A stretch of DNA of 64,000 bases, from contig CM022677.1 in NCBI GenBank assembly GCA_012295275.1, positions 7,000,446-7,064,445 of the forward strand, in the 5' to 3' direction. The notes under the pieces are model-generated. The model was not told the DNA's origin. It made no database searches and saw nothing but the letters and a program-made list of their open reading frames with translations. Numbering within the stretch: the first letter of the stretch is position 1; each line of letters opens with the position of its first letter. Position numbers and translations under genes: made by a program. Below, one piece after another: positions 1 through 10,260 of the stretch. Source of the stretch: Chrysomallon squamiferum (Eukaryota > Mollusca > Gastropoda > Neomphalida > Peltospiridae).

Positions 1-188
1 TTCTGGAAATAAGGGTTTTGTTAACAACACAACTCAAATCCAGTACAGCCTGCACCCAGTTAAGTTGTCTACTGTTTAGTTACAAGTTGTTTTATCTTTT
101 AGTTACAAGTTCCTTTATCTTTTAGTTGTTTTAGTTACATGTTACATCGTCCTGTATTGATGTATTTTTGTGTGTATGTGTGTGTATG

Positions 189-300
189 TTTCATCATCAT
201 CCTGCACTGATGTGTTGTCTGTATTTCATCATCATCCTGCACTGATGTGTTGTCAGTATTTCATCACCATCATGTACTGATGTTTTGTCTGTATTTCATG
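189..300. repeat. 35-bp tandem repeat, about four copies
   Basis: A unit beginning TTTCATCATCATCCTGCACT restarts at positions 189, 224, 259 and, partially, 294, giving a 35-bp period. The first two copies are nearly identical and the third has a few substitutions. A shorter repeat built on TTTTAGTTACAAGTT lies just upstream near 75-140. Such arrays usually arise by replication slippage and show no coding signal. Confidence 0.8.
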
Positions 301-430
301 ACCGTTGGTTGTTTTGCATATTGGTTAGCTGCATACATGTGTTGGGTATGGATTGTATTTAATAAAAACAAACAGTTAATATTGGTTAAAGTAGGGGTGA
401 GTGGTTTGAAACTTCTAACCAGGACGTAAC

Positions 431-461
431 TAAATAAATAAATAAATAACAAACAAACAAA

Positions 462-504
<43 letters not shown>

Positions 505-580
505 ACAAATAAATCCTTATTTCCTACTTCCCGGGGAATAATATTAAAAACAGTTGTAATTTTTGTATACACTGTTTGTA

Positions 581-653
<73 letters not shown>
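431..653. repeat. Compound microsatellite: (AAAT)n, (TG)n, (AG)n
   Basis: AAAT-type tetranucleotides fill 431-515. After a short spacer, TG dinucleotides run over about 585-624 and switch directly into AG dinucleotides to about 653. The abrupt TG-to-AG switch gives a purine-pyrimidine alternating block next to a purine block. Confidence 0.9.
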
Positions 654-657
<4 letters not shown>

Positions 658-1015
658 ATAAATAGGTTGTTATTATTATGACATGTTATTAACAAATACA
701 TTTTTTTTTTTGTACGAAATGTGCCTAAATCCCAACATTTAATTTATCAGCTGCTGATTATTCTGTAAAGATATTTTCACTAAAGCTGAATTCACTTTAC
801 GAGATTAAGGGCGTATTTACACAGTAAGGACAACAACAACAACAATAACAAATAACAATAATAATAAAACCGATTTCAATATGATTAAGACAATTTGATT
901 TTCTACTTTTTTCTTCTATTCATTAATCATGTTTCTAGTTTTGTCAGTAAGATTATTGCACTGTTATTATGAGGTATTAACGATAGATGTCATCATATTA
1001 TTATCCATGACGTAT

Positions 1016-1085
<70 letters not shown>

Positions 1086-1252
1086 GTAATATATAATATA
1101 ATTCTATATATTTTTCAGGAGTAGAATGTGTTAAACTTTTATTTCTACAAAAATAAGAGATTAGCAAAATATAAATCCATGTGTAGAGTCTGACAATTTA
1201 AGTTAATAATTTTACATAGCAAATGAAGTTAGTTACAAAGCAATTTTAACTA

Positions 1253-1323
<71 letters not shown>
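1016..1323. repeat. (TA)n(AC)n and (TAA)n microsatellites
   Basis: A short TA run at 1016-1028 leads into an AC run to 1082. A long TAA trinucleotide array follows at about 1252-1323. Between them lies AT-rich sequence without a gene. Confidence 0.9.
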
Positions 1324-1326
<3 letters not shown>

Positions 1327-1639
1327 AATGATAAAATATATAAGCTTTTCATTCTTTCAGTTTATTTTATTTATAAGAAAACAGAAGAGCTATTAAAGTG
1401 AATTACAAACTTGTAAAGTTAACCTTGTGACGTAGGTTACAGATCTACTGTAATAAGTTATATGAAGCAAAACATGAAATAAATAAATAAATAAACATTT
1501 CTGACGTGTCCATGAATGCTGCAAGGTAATTTCGAACACCACTATTTGTGTTATGCTACGTAACCAAGCTCCCACTTTCATGATGAAACTCGTATGTGGA
1601 CAATGAAAGAAACGTGACATTCACAGAAGGAAACATTTC

Positions 1640-1905
1640 ATTGTAAACGAATGAATCACTGATTGTTACTGAACATTATTTTATTAACGTGAACTCAACA
1701 AATTCTTAATCTGCAGTTAAATGGCTTCATTCACTGATAAAGTAATCGAGAAGGATAAATGCGACAACACATCGCCAGACACTACTTTTCTCTGACCACT
1801 GAGCCACACCCTCCACTCTAACACAAAACAATTTTATTATGAAAATAACCAAGATTACTTAGTTTTATTTTATAAGATCTTTCACTAACGACAATATCAA
1901 CAACA

Positions 1906-1954
<49 letters not shown>

Positions 1955-2410
1955 CTTCTTACCTTTGTCTTAAGAAATGCAAAAATTTATCTTCTCTTCG
2001 TCTGCAATGTCAGTTTGCTGAAGGACAAACCGGTTTTGCCAGACGTCACCCGGTGAGTGGAATATACCAATTTCAATAAAGGGGTGGAAGCCTTGAAATT
2101 TTCTAGAACACTTTTGTTTCTTCTGAGAAAAAAATAATCGTGAATGTTTTAAATGCTTGTGGTAAAGTAAACAGCAGTAAAAGTAACAACACCTTAACAT
2201 AGTGAGTGCAGTTCATTAATTTTTATAATGCGTGTTACATCTATCACACATGTGGTAATATTAGACACAGCAACTGGTTTGTAGAAGGTCGGAGAAAGAT
2301 AATAACATTCTTGAAGTATCAGACGTTAGATATTTCGTAAGATATATGAATAAACTATAATAATAAAAAACGTGATGCAAGGTTATTTTAGTCACGTATA
2401 CACAATACTA
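1640..2410. repeat. Left copy of a long-range direct duplication (partner 61,620-62,420)
   Basis: This block aligns by eye, in the same orientation, with 61,620-62,420. Shared anchors are CACCCTCCACTCTAAC, a TAA array, ACCTTTGTCTTAAGAAATG, TCTGCAATGTCAGTT, GAGAAAAAAATAATCGTGAA and the run around TAAGATATATGAATAAACT. Small indels and many substitutions separate the copies, so the duplication is not recent. The block encloses a splice-flanked exon candidate on the minus strand. Confidence 0.75.
1963..2122 (-). other. Candidate spliced exon (untranslated or lncRNA), left copy
   Basis: On the minus strand a pyrimidine tract ending TTTTTTTCTCAG precedes 2122, and the sequence ending AAGACAAAG is followed by the strong donor GTAAGA after 1963. 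Both splice signals are preserved in the homologous block at 61,961-62,139, although the interior differs by indels that are not multiples of three. A coding role is therefore unlikely, and a 5' UTR exon or non-coding RNA exon is the better reading. In one frame the left copy is open but stops just before the donor. Its transcript partners are not visible. Confidence 0.35.
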
Positions 2411-2879
2411 ATATATCTAAACCAAGCAAGTATATTTCTGTTTGAATCAGAGAGCAATTCTCAGATATTTGGAAATAGGGAATTGAACAGGGGATTGAAT
2501 ATTATGTCAGCAATGTTAAATATACGTAACACAATTGTTTTCTAAGTATTTTATTTTAACACATCTTGCAGTTTACCTTACGTATTTGTTAGAAAGGTGT
2601 TAACTTTCATATCATTCTTAATTCACATATGTATATATATATATATGAGAATAGTGTCTCTGAATAAAACCATCACATTTTTGTCATTTTGATTATGTGA
2701 ATGAATGTTTTGTTAAACCAGATTATCTGAAAAACATGAATACAAAAACTTCCTACAGACCAATATGAATTATACAAGTTATCGCTTCGCTGGTTTTCAT
2801 AGCCTTTCAGTTAGCTCGTTCATATAGTGATGATAAACGATGCAGTATAAAGTCAAAGTATTTTCCAATGTCAGTGTTT

Positions 2880-2990
2880 CCAATATCAAATAGTTTAAAT
2901 AATAATAATAATAGCAGTAGTAGTAGTATTACTACAACTACTGTTACTACTACTACTACTACTACTACTAATAATAATAATAATAACAAA
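2880..2990. repeat. Mixed TAA/TAG/TAC trinucleotide array
   Basis: AAT, AGT and ACT trinucleotides follow each other here. On the minus strand they give a meaningless Leu/Val-rich frame. The array separates non-coding sequence on either side. Confidence 0.85.
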
Positions 2991-3156
2991 AATTTTTGAT
3001 AGAAGATTTACTAACAACATAACTACCTATCCATAACAACAAATTCTACTCAACAAAACTGTTAATAAAAATTGCTGAATTTTTGTCATCTTATTTAACC
3101 TGAGTGTATCCTGTTCCAGCCACTGTATCACATCATGTGATCAGATAATTATTGAC

Positions 3157-3543
3157 GTGTTTCTTTTTATCCGCACAGTGGAAAACATGAAGACATTCTT
3201 GATGTTACTGATGTGTGTATCGTGTAGTGCTGTTACTGATGTGTGTGTAACGTGTAGTGCTCTTACTGATGTGTGTGTAACGTGTAGTGCTGTTACTGAT
3301 GTGTGTGTAACGTGTAGTGCTCTTACTGATGTGTGTGTAACGTGTAGTGCTGTTACTGATGTGTGTGTAACGTGTGATGCTGTTACTGATGTGTGTGTAA
3401 CGTGTAGTGCTCTTACTGATGTGTGTGTAACGTGTAGTGCTCTTACTGATGTGTGTGTAACGTGTGATGCTGTTACTGATGTGTGTGTAACGTGTAGTGC
3501 TGTTACTGATGTGCGTGTAACGTGTGATGCGCCTGCGAGGTAG
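3157..3543 (+). CDS. Doubtful 128-aa frame with Cys-rich decapeptide repeats
   Basis: An uninterrupted frame begins at an ATG at 3157, with a second ATG at 3187. The second gives a hydrophobic, signal-like start (MKTFLMLLMCVSCSA), followed by about ten copies of a 10-residue unit of the type TDVCVTCSAL. Because the DNA unit is exactly 30 bp, the frame stays open automatically through the array. No family is recognised, no splice sites or promoter support it, and the part outside the array is tiny. It is most likely a chance frame in a minisatellite. Confidence 0.12.
   Translation: MFLFIRTVENMKTFLMLLMCVSCSAVTDVCVTCSALTDVCVTCSAVTDVCVTCSALTDVCVTCSAVTDVCVTCDAVTDVCVTCSALTDVCVTCSALTDVCVTCDAVTDVCVTCSAVTDVRVTCDAPAR
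3205..3530. repeat. 30-bp minisatellite, about 11 copies
   Basis: A 30-bp unit with the core TGATGTGTGTGTAACGTGTA repeats without interruption. Copies differ mainly by GCTCTTAC versus GCTGTTAC and by TAGTGC versus GATGC. High identity between copies implies recent homogenisation. The unit length is a multiple of three, which explains the open frame across it. Confidence 0.95.
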
Positions 3544-4259
3544 TCACGTTTCCGTGACTCGGGTTTTCCTTTTGTTTTCTTTAACCTACCAGTTCTCTTG
3601 TTCTTACTTCTGTATTTATTTATTTATTTATTTATGTTTATATTTATTTATTCATTTCTGTGTATTCTTTACATATTTTTTCGTTGTCTGCACGTATGAG
3701 ACAGGATATATATATATAGAAGTGTGCTATTACTGTTCTTGTTACGTTAAAATGCATTCGTGTCTGTGTGTAGGAAAGTAATATGTATTGTAATCTATTT
3801 TAGAAAGATGACCCACAATATTTATTTTTAGCACATCATATCTCTCGGCTTATAAGTTACGAAGTTTTAGAAAACTGAAATCAAAATGAACACACACAAA
3901 AAAATAATAATAATAATAAAAAAAAAAAAAATGAAACAAAAATATATGGTTTTGTTCCTCATCCTAAAATAATAACCGGCCCTGTTCCCCTCCTCTGTGA
4001 TTATTGTGAATCAGTCCCTTGTTCCAACTAACTCGAGCGTGCACAGGGAGGAAAAGACGAAACAGTATTTGTAACACCGGGTTTTAAAAGATAAGTTTAC
4101 AGATCTCCAGTGAGGATGCAGTTTAGTATCTAGTCACGTTTTTGAGATATCAGTTACTATGTTTTGTTGTTTGTACGTAGTAATGAGAGAGGTGGTCTAA
4201 GAACATCCTTCATATCTGTGAATAGAACATTTTATACAATGCGTCATACAGTAATAATA

Positions 4260-4316
<57 letters not shown>

Positions 4317-5080
4317 CAACAACAACAACAACAATAAAGAAATAATAACGATAACTGTTTGAACAGTAACAGAAACGACACAAAAACAACATCAATGATA
4401 ATAACGCCATCAGTTCTGTTCTGATTGATTCCCTTTTCATGTTTATTTTCAGCATTTTTAATTTTATTTTTTCCCTTTCTTTGGTTCCGTCGTTAGTTCA
4501 GTCGTCATTTTGTTCGTTCGTTTGCTCATTTTTATTTGATTTATTTATGCAACCATTATTTCTCTCTACTTATCAGTTACGAAGTGTTGGAAAACTGCAA
4601 TCAAATTGAACAAAATAAAATAAAAATAAAAATAAATTACATCCTTTACATATTGTTTCGTTGTTTGCACGTATGAGACAGGTTTTATATATATATCATA
4701 GAAGTTACTGTTACTGTTCTTGTTATGTTAAAACGCATGCGTGTGTGTGTTTGCGAAAGTGATATGTATTGTACTCTGTTTTAGAAAGATGACGTCACAA
4801 TATTTATTTTAGCACTGAAAACATCATATCTCTCGGCTTATAGGTTAGGAAGTGTTAGAAAACTGGAATCAAAATGAACATAAAAAAATAAATAAATAAA
4901 TAAATCAATCAAAATAAAACAAAATGAAACAAAAATATATGGTTTTGAACCTCATCCTAAAAATACTGAACTCTCAGTACCGGCCCTGTTACCCTCCTCT
5001 GTGATTATTGTGAATCAGTCCCTTGCTCCAACTAACTCGAGCGTGCATAGAGAAGAAAAGACGAAATGTATTAACAGTGA
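3540..5080. repeat. Locally duplicated block, also present at 62.9-64.0 kb
   Basis: Sequence around 3,655-4,060 reappears at about 4,640-5,065. Anchors are GCACGTATGAGACAGG, TTTTAGAAAGATGAC, ATATCTCTCGGCTTATA, CCGGCCCTGTT and AACTAACTCGAGCGTGCA. The same anchors occur again at 63,180-63,640. The part at 4,060-4,320 (CTAGTCACGTTTTTGAGATA, ACAGAACATTTTATACAATGC-type sequence, TAA array) matches 63,650-63,960. A further diverged copy lies at 62,880-63,070. No protein is encoded, and the conserved core may be an unclassified dispersed repeat. Confidence 0.75.
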
Positions 5081-5811
5081 CAAATCATGATGTAACATCC
5101 CTACTTTAAATACAAACATGTTATGTTTCAGGAACAGACCGCCATTTAGCTAGTTTTTCGTAAAACAATGTCGCTATTTATAGCGATGTTTATAACAAAC
5201 ACATTTAAATGACAAAGATAGCTGTGATTGTTACATTGTTAAATACTGTTGAAATGTGTTCTACAGTTGTCATAAAAATGGTGCAAATGTGCGTCACCTC
5301 AATCAGTGTTTGGCCATAAACAGAACCTCAGAAAATCTGAAGTAAGTGATTTAATAAACTTTTCAAAACGAATAAAATCACCTTCTGGTTTGATTTGAAT
5401 CATTAAAAGATGATTACTTTGGTTTCACTATCATCAGTTTAGACAGAACTTTTCAAATTCAGAGACAGAAACACTAAACGTTTTCGATTATCTTCCCTTC
5501 CATGAGGTTCTGATATATAAACAAGCTTGGGTTCCTGCTGTTTTGGACATTCTAAAATTCTTTTTTTTTTTTTTCTTCTTGTTTTAACTTATTTTGGTAC
5601 GACTGAGAAAATGTGATAGTTTTGAGTTCTAATTTTATCTTACAGTCTAAAAAAAAACCTTTATAAATCCTCCCCACTTTTTATTGTTGTTAAATTTAGT
5701 CTGACTGCTATTATTTTGTAAAGATAATACCTTTAGCCAATCCTCCCCACTTTTATTGTTGTTGAATTTAACTGAGAGCTAATTATTTTGATAGAAGATA
5801 ATGTCTTAGAC

Positions 5812-5851
<40 letters not shown>

Positions 5852-5985
5852 TTATATTCAAACACATTTTGTTAAAAAATATTATTTTCTACCCTGCTTT
5901 GATCCTCAAATAAGACTGACATCTACTGCAATGTCCTAACTCCATTATAATGCTAAAGCATCCTTATAAATCTATTTATATCACA

Positions 5986-6024
<39 letters not shown>

Positions 6025-6915
6025 CACAGTTAAAACATATATATATATATATATATACACAGAAATGAAACAAATATGAAATGTACTATTCATTATATTC
6101 TGCAACAGAAAACATTCACATTATATTTCTATGCAAAGTGTTTATAGTATTCACTGAATATGTACATATCAAAAAATTAATAATACTACCTTTATTATTA
6201 AAGTACTCTCTCAGTTACTTATGATATTGTTATTACCTCTTACTATTATTACTATTGCTATTATTGTTTATATTACTATTACTATTACTACTATTAATTC
6301 TGTTACTAACTGTTACTATTCATCTATTACTTTGCTTCTATTATTTCATCTATGACCAGTGTAACAGTATCTGTATCACTACTTCCACAATCACATCTAT
6401 TATTTATATTATTTCAAAACTATATAAATAAAAATATTCCTCACTCTTAGAAAACTGTTTCTCAAGTCTGATGAAGATGCTACAAATATGTAATGAGAAA
6501 TAGAAGACAAAATAATTTAAAATATTTATTTGAACAAAACAACTTTTTCATATAAAAAAGATAATATTAGAAAATCCTCAGGAAAAACATTAAAAATTAT
6601 TTTAAATGTTTAGAAAGGTTTTAAAGTGCTGAGAGTGCTATAAAACATAAAGATGCCAAGATTTCTGGTTTATCTAATAAAAGTATTAATAAGATAAAAA
6701 AAAATTAAAAAAAAATTAGCAAATTACTAAACAACTAGATATCTATATGTAATGTAATGTGCTGATTAATCATTAAGAAAATATCTTCCAAACAACATAT
6801 CTTCTTCCATTTTAGGTTTTATTAGCATACATTTTCATAAATGTTTACAAAAACATTAATACAAAATAATCATAATAATAAATTATCTCCCTTGAGCTAT
6901 ACAATTTGAAGTTTT
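5081..6915. other. AT-rich non-coding stretch downstream of the Ig-EGF gene
   Basis: Includes a (CT)n(AC)n run at 5,812-5,850, a CA array at 5,985-6,022 and a TA run near 6,038-6,056. An AATCCTCCCCACTTTTATTG phrase occurs twice near 5,665 and 5,738. The last few hundred bases would be the 3' UTR and flank of the minus-strand Ig-EGF gene ending at 6,916. I see no clear gene of its own. Confidence 0.6.
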
Positions 6916-7041
6916 TTAAGGCAGTAAATCAAGGATTTCTACATCAGACATTTTTAAAATAATTTCTTTTTCACACACTTGACTGTCTGGTCCAAACATT
7001 CTGTCTGCTGGTCTATGTCTGACTGTATCTTCCATTTGGAT
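6916..7041 (-). CDS. Terminal coding exon of the Ig-EGF gene (C-terminal tail)
   Basis: The minus strand shows an acceptor ending GTGATTTCAG before 7041. It is followed by 41 open codons in phase 0 and a TAA at 6918-6916. The peptide starts IQMEDTVRHRPADRM and ends SDVEILDLLP, a hydrophilic, charged tail with one cysteine and no membrane segment. The phase matches the donor of the 40-nt exon upstream (7,296), so the two join cleanly. No family is recognised for the tail. It could be the end of a secreted protein, or the cytoplasmic tail of a receptor whose membrane exon I did not find. Confidence 0.45.
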   Translation of the reverse strand: MQMEDTVRHRPADRMFGPDSQVCEKEIILKMSDVEILDLLP

Positions 7042-7295
7042 CTGAAATCACAGTTTAACAGATTTATAAATTCTTCAGTAAGTGCAGTCCACGTAACACT
7101 TAACTCTTTTTAAAATATTACTTTTGGTGTGGAACTTTCTAAAAGTTCTCAAATTCTTCAAGCATTCAGTTCTTCATATTTGTTGAGGTTTTATCTTCTG
7201 CTGTTTCTTCTGTTTAGTTTGTTCAGTACAGTGAGAAAACTTGAAGAACTTGGAGGTAAACACAAAAGTCACTTAGAATCAATGTCACTTCTCAC

Positions 7296-7335
7296 ATTTT
7301 CTTTCATTCTCAAAGCAAGCTTATGAAACAGGGAC
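7296..7335 (-). CDS. 40-nt penultimate exon of the Ig-EGF gene
   Basis: The acceptor TTTTTCTTCAG precedes 7335 and the donor GTGAGA follows 7296. In the frame that ends in phase 0 it encodes LFHKLALRMKEN and continues directly into the terminal exon. The upstream EGF exon ends in phase 1, but this exon is open only if entered in phase 2. As written, one base is missing, as in the neighbouring EGF exons. The placement rests on splice signals and on the fit to the terminal exon. Confidence 0.35.
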
Positions 7336-7549
7336 CTGAAGAAAAACAAAATTATTATTAAAATTAAAAATTGATTCAGAGTTGTATAAACAACAGTATA
7401 CAACAGTATACAATTTACCATGTAAAATGAAGGTTGAAATGATTCAAATGGGATGATTGTGACTTAATTATATTCATGATTTTTACTTACTGTTAAAAAT
7501 ATATCTATTTCATGAACAAAATCAGTTTAATTTTATATTATATTTCATT

Positions 7550-7740
7550 TCATTGTGAGTCATTTCATTCATTTCATTATTTTTATTTCATTATTTTTAT
7601 TGTATTTTATCATTATTTCATTCAATTTAATTTAATTTATTTCAGTTCTGTTTGTTCAGTTCATTTATTGTTTTGTATTATATTTCATAGTATTTAATTT
7701 CATTTCATTTATTTTACTGTATTTTATTATTATTTCATTT
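7550..7740. repeat. Degenerate ATTTC/ATTTT pentanucleotide-rich tract
   Basis: TTTCATT-type pentamers dominate, giving Phe/Ser/Ile-rich artefact frames. No coding signal is present. The tract lies in the intron between the last EGF exon and the penultimate exon. Confidence 0.8.
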
Positions 7741-7893
7741 TCTTTATTTCATTGAATTTCTCTACCACACACTGCATTTCATTTCAATGTATATCTTTGC
7801 ATGTGCATGTGTCGATGTGTGTGTGATATATTAATATTTATATCTACCTCTACAAGTAATGAAAATGAAAATAAAATAGTTTATAATTTTATC

Positions 7894-7979
7894 AAATGTT
7901 GTCACAATTAAAATAACAAGAACAGTTATTTTAATTGTGACAACATTTTTGGAATCATTCTTAGTTCAGGAATGATTCC
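7894..7979. repeat. Two adjacent perfect inverted repeats (hairpins)
   Basis: The first hairpin has 24-bp perfect arms (7894-7917 and 7925-7948; arms begin AAATGTTGTCACAATTAAAA) around a 7-base loop. Two bases later a second hairpin has 10-bp arms, GGAATCATTC and GAATGATTCC (7951-7960 and 7970-7979), around a 9-base loop. Both could fold in an intronic transcript of the minus-strand gene. They may equally be palindromic mobile-element debris. Confidence 0.85.
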
Positions 7980-8559
7980 AAGCATTCATTCAACTAAAAA
8001 AAAAAAAAAAAAAAAAAAGATCTTTTACATGTATGAATGAAGAAAACAGTGAAAAAATGAGGAAGGTAGAGTGAATGGATAAATGAATTAATTAATTAAT
8101 AAATATATGTTTAATAATAGTTTAATTATTAGGTTTATTTTATTTATTTTGTTTGTTTGTTTGTTGTTGTTTCGTGTTATTTAAAAATGAATGAGACTTA
8201 AAGTGCAAAAAAAAAGTTAGTATCAAACAGGGTTTGTTTGTGCTTCTTTTTTGTTGTTTTTAACAATGCTAATTTCTTAGTCACTGAAAGCTGATTTTCT
8301 GATTTTCAGTGTTAAGTAAACATTCTCTTAATTTTGAATAAAAAATGATTAACAAGTATAAAACGATATTTGTATTATTTTATTTATTTATTTATTTATT
8401 CCATTTTAATGCAGAAAAAGTTAATTCTGTGACTGAGATATTAATGAACTCATTTCTAAGTAATTTTTCAGTTTAAAACATCCATTCTCATTTCTTTGGT
8501 AATTAAAATCACAAAACGATGTACAAAATTCATTAATCATTTGTATCATTATGTATTAT

Positions 8560-8965
8560 ATAAAATGGAGTAATTTTTTAGAATGTCACTATTTATAAAG
8601 TAACCAGCAATCATTTTGAGCATATAACTATTTATTAAGTATAACTTTTCATAAATAATAAGAAATCATTTGTAACATATAACTATTTATTAAATGAAAA
8701 TAAATAATTTGTAATATATAGCTATTTATTAAATAATATGAAATGATTTGTAACATCTAACTATTTACTAAATAATAACGAACCATTTGTAACATATAAC
8801 TCTTTATTAAATAATAAGAAACCATTTGTAACATATAACTCTTTATTAAATAATAAGAAATCATATGTAACAAGGAATTATTTGTAACATATAACTATTT
8901 ATTAAATAATAAGAAATCATTTGTAACATATAACTCTTTATTAAATAAAATGTTATAATTTCAAC
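8560..8965. repeat. 39-bp AT-rich tandem repeat, about nine copies
   Basis: A unit of about 39 bp with the core ATAACTATTTATTAAATAAT and AAATCATTTGTAACAT repeats with moderate divergence. It lies within an intron of the Ig-EGF gene, just downstream of the last EGF exon. No coding content. Confidence 0.85.
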
Positions 8966-9024
8966 TTGTTACCAAATTTTTAATATTGAGTAAATTAACT
9001 ATTTATTAAGTATACCCTACTCAC

Positions 9025-9193
9025 CTGCACATTCATCTGACAAGTTGTGATATCCTGTCTTACATTCAAATGATAGGAGACTGGCAGGTTTTTGCAGTTG
9101 CTGTTTGCTTGACATGAAACTGTTGAAACACTACATTCATCTCTGTTGTTTTCACATCACACACCACCCAGCCAGCTTTACACTGACAATGGT
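9025..9193 (-). CDS. Ig-EGF gene: calcium-binding EGF-like exon C (frame-broken)
   Basis: The acceptor TTTTCTTCTCAG precedes 9193 and the donor GTGAGT follows 9025. The exon is 169 nt and would be 171 with two restored bases, which keeps it symmetrical in phase 1. It reads HCQCKAGW, then a shift, then NNRDECSVSTVSCQANSNCK, then a second shift, then ECKTGYHNLSDECAG. The DEC...C...NSNC...CKTGY pattern is a calcium-binding EGF module for extracellular adhesion or recognition. The second missing base falls where the family has a cysteine (CATTTGAATGT). As written it cannot be translated through, so it is either a pseudo-exon or has sequence errors. Confidence 0.55.
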
Positions 9194-9435
9194 CTGAGAA
9201 GAAAATATAAAATTTAAATTTAAAATAAATAAATTAAATTAAAATCAAACTTTAGTGTCAGTATTTTTTTTAAATAAAAGTTATGCAATTGTATTAAAAT
9301 ATAATATAAATATCACCAAAAATTTCGAATTTTACAGAATAAGTTGCTTCAAATTTCAAAATATAATTATATTTTTAAAATATTTAAACATTTATTTTTA
9401 TATTATTGTATTTTGTAATGAGAAATTCTGCTTAC

Positions 9436-9557
9436 TAACAAATGTTCTCTGGTAATTTTCAAGTTTCTTCCCAGCCAGACAGGAAAAAGTGAATCCAGTG
9501 ATTGAAGCATCAGTATATTTAGTAATACTGCATCAACTGATGTACACTCATTCATAT
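9436..9557 (-). CDS. Ig-EGF gene: calcium-binding EGF-like exon B (frame-broken)
   Basis: The acceptor TTTTAATGTAG precedes 9557 and the donor GTAAGC follows 9436. The exon is 122 nt, one short of a symmetrical 123. It opens with DMNECTSVDAV, the classic start of a calcium-binding EGF. It continues after a +1 shift as KYTDASITGFTFSCLAGKKL and ENYQR, with CLAGKKL in the place of the usual C.PGY.L. Entry and exit are phase 1, in line with the neighbouring modules. The intervening-cysteine pattern is incomplete. Confidence 0.5.
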
Positions 9558-9885
9558 CTACATTAAAATAATAATAACAATAACAATAATAATATTAACA
9601 ATAAACGAAACATCTTATTTCAAATGACAATATAATATTGTTCAAATTTAAATTTTATTTTCTTCATTTATATTTAATACAATTAAAGCCTCATTTTTTA
9701 ATATATAAATGTACATGTTGATATGTATGTAAAGGATAAAAAGAAATAAAACTTAAAAAAGAAGAAAAAAAGAGACTGAAAGTAAAGGTACAACAGAAAA
9801 GATGATTAAATGTTAATAAACCAAGGAATTTTTTCTAGTTAAATGTATAAAGCAATATTCTGTACTGACAACACATGAGTTGTAC

Positions 9886-9992
9886 CTGTTGCTAGTTTGT
9901 ATCCAAAGTTACAACTGTAGAGTCCTGTTTGTCCACATTGGTGCAATAATGGCTGCAGCTGAGATGAGAGTAAAACTGACAGGGATCTGAAA
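9886..9992 (-). CDS. Ig-EGF gene: EGF-like exon A (frame-broken, tandem acceptor)
   Basis: It encodes DPCQFYSHLSCSHYCTNVDK, then a +1 shift, then LYSCNFGYKLATG, and ends at the donor GTACAA in phase 1. This is a compact EGF: C...C...C.NVD...YSC.FGY.L. Two AGs six bases apart (CAATACAG and TTTCAG) could serve as acceptor, starting the exon at 9992 or 9986. Both keep phase 1 and differ by two residues. Length is one base short of a multiple of three with either acceptor. Confidence 0.5.
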
Positions 9993-10152
9993 CTGTATTG
10001 AGAAAACTGGTATTAGTTTTACTTAATTAAATAATGTTACTTTTAAAAATGTTACTACTGCATCAAACTCTGCTATTTGTGAAATTATCATCTGAGACAA
10101 GACACTTTGCACTTATTGCTTTGACAGTACAATTTAGAGAAAAACAGCTCAC

Positions 10153-10260
10153 CTTTTTCACATTTTTTTCTGTCTTTAGTCAAGTAGTAACCATAGTGAT
10201 GTAAACTGTCTTCAACATTCTGACAAATCTGTTACAATAATCTGTTTACATTCTCAAATT
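10153..10260 (-). CDS. Ig-EGF gene: EGF-like exon D (in-frame stop)
   Basis: The acceptor TTACTTTTGTTTCAG precedes 10260 and the donor GTGAGC follows 10153. Length is 108 nt, phase 1 at both ends. The 3' two-thirds reads CQNVEDSLHHYGYYLTKDRK and KCEKG, an EGF C-terminal half of the type C.NV......GY.LT.D...C. The 5' part has an in-frame TAA. In the neighbouring frame TDYCNRF appears instead, so compensating indels are likely. The cysteine expected between LH and HYGY is absent. Confidence 0.45.

Larger units (their letters stand above)
1..1390. other. AT-rich non-coding stretch with microsatellites
   Basis: No reading frame here has protein-like composition. The stretch holds a 35-bp tandem repeat, AAAT, TG, AG, AC and TAA arrays, and AT-rich filler. 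Open frames across the TG/AG array encode only Leu-Ser and Thr-His runs and are artefacts of the dinucleotide repeats. Confidence 0.8.

Noticed and set aside
270-701. 143-codon minus-strand frame
   Set aside because: It is Leu-Ser, Thr-His and Tyr-Leu-Phe runs from AG, TG and AAAT arrays, not a protein.
7129-7326. Plus-strand hydrophobic 65-codon protein
   Set aside because: It lies opposite the 40-nt exon and the last intron of the minus-strand gene and has no start context or family resemblance.
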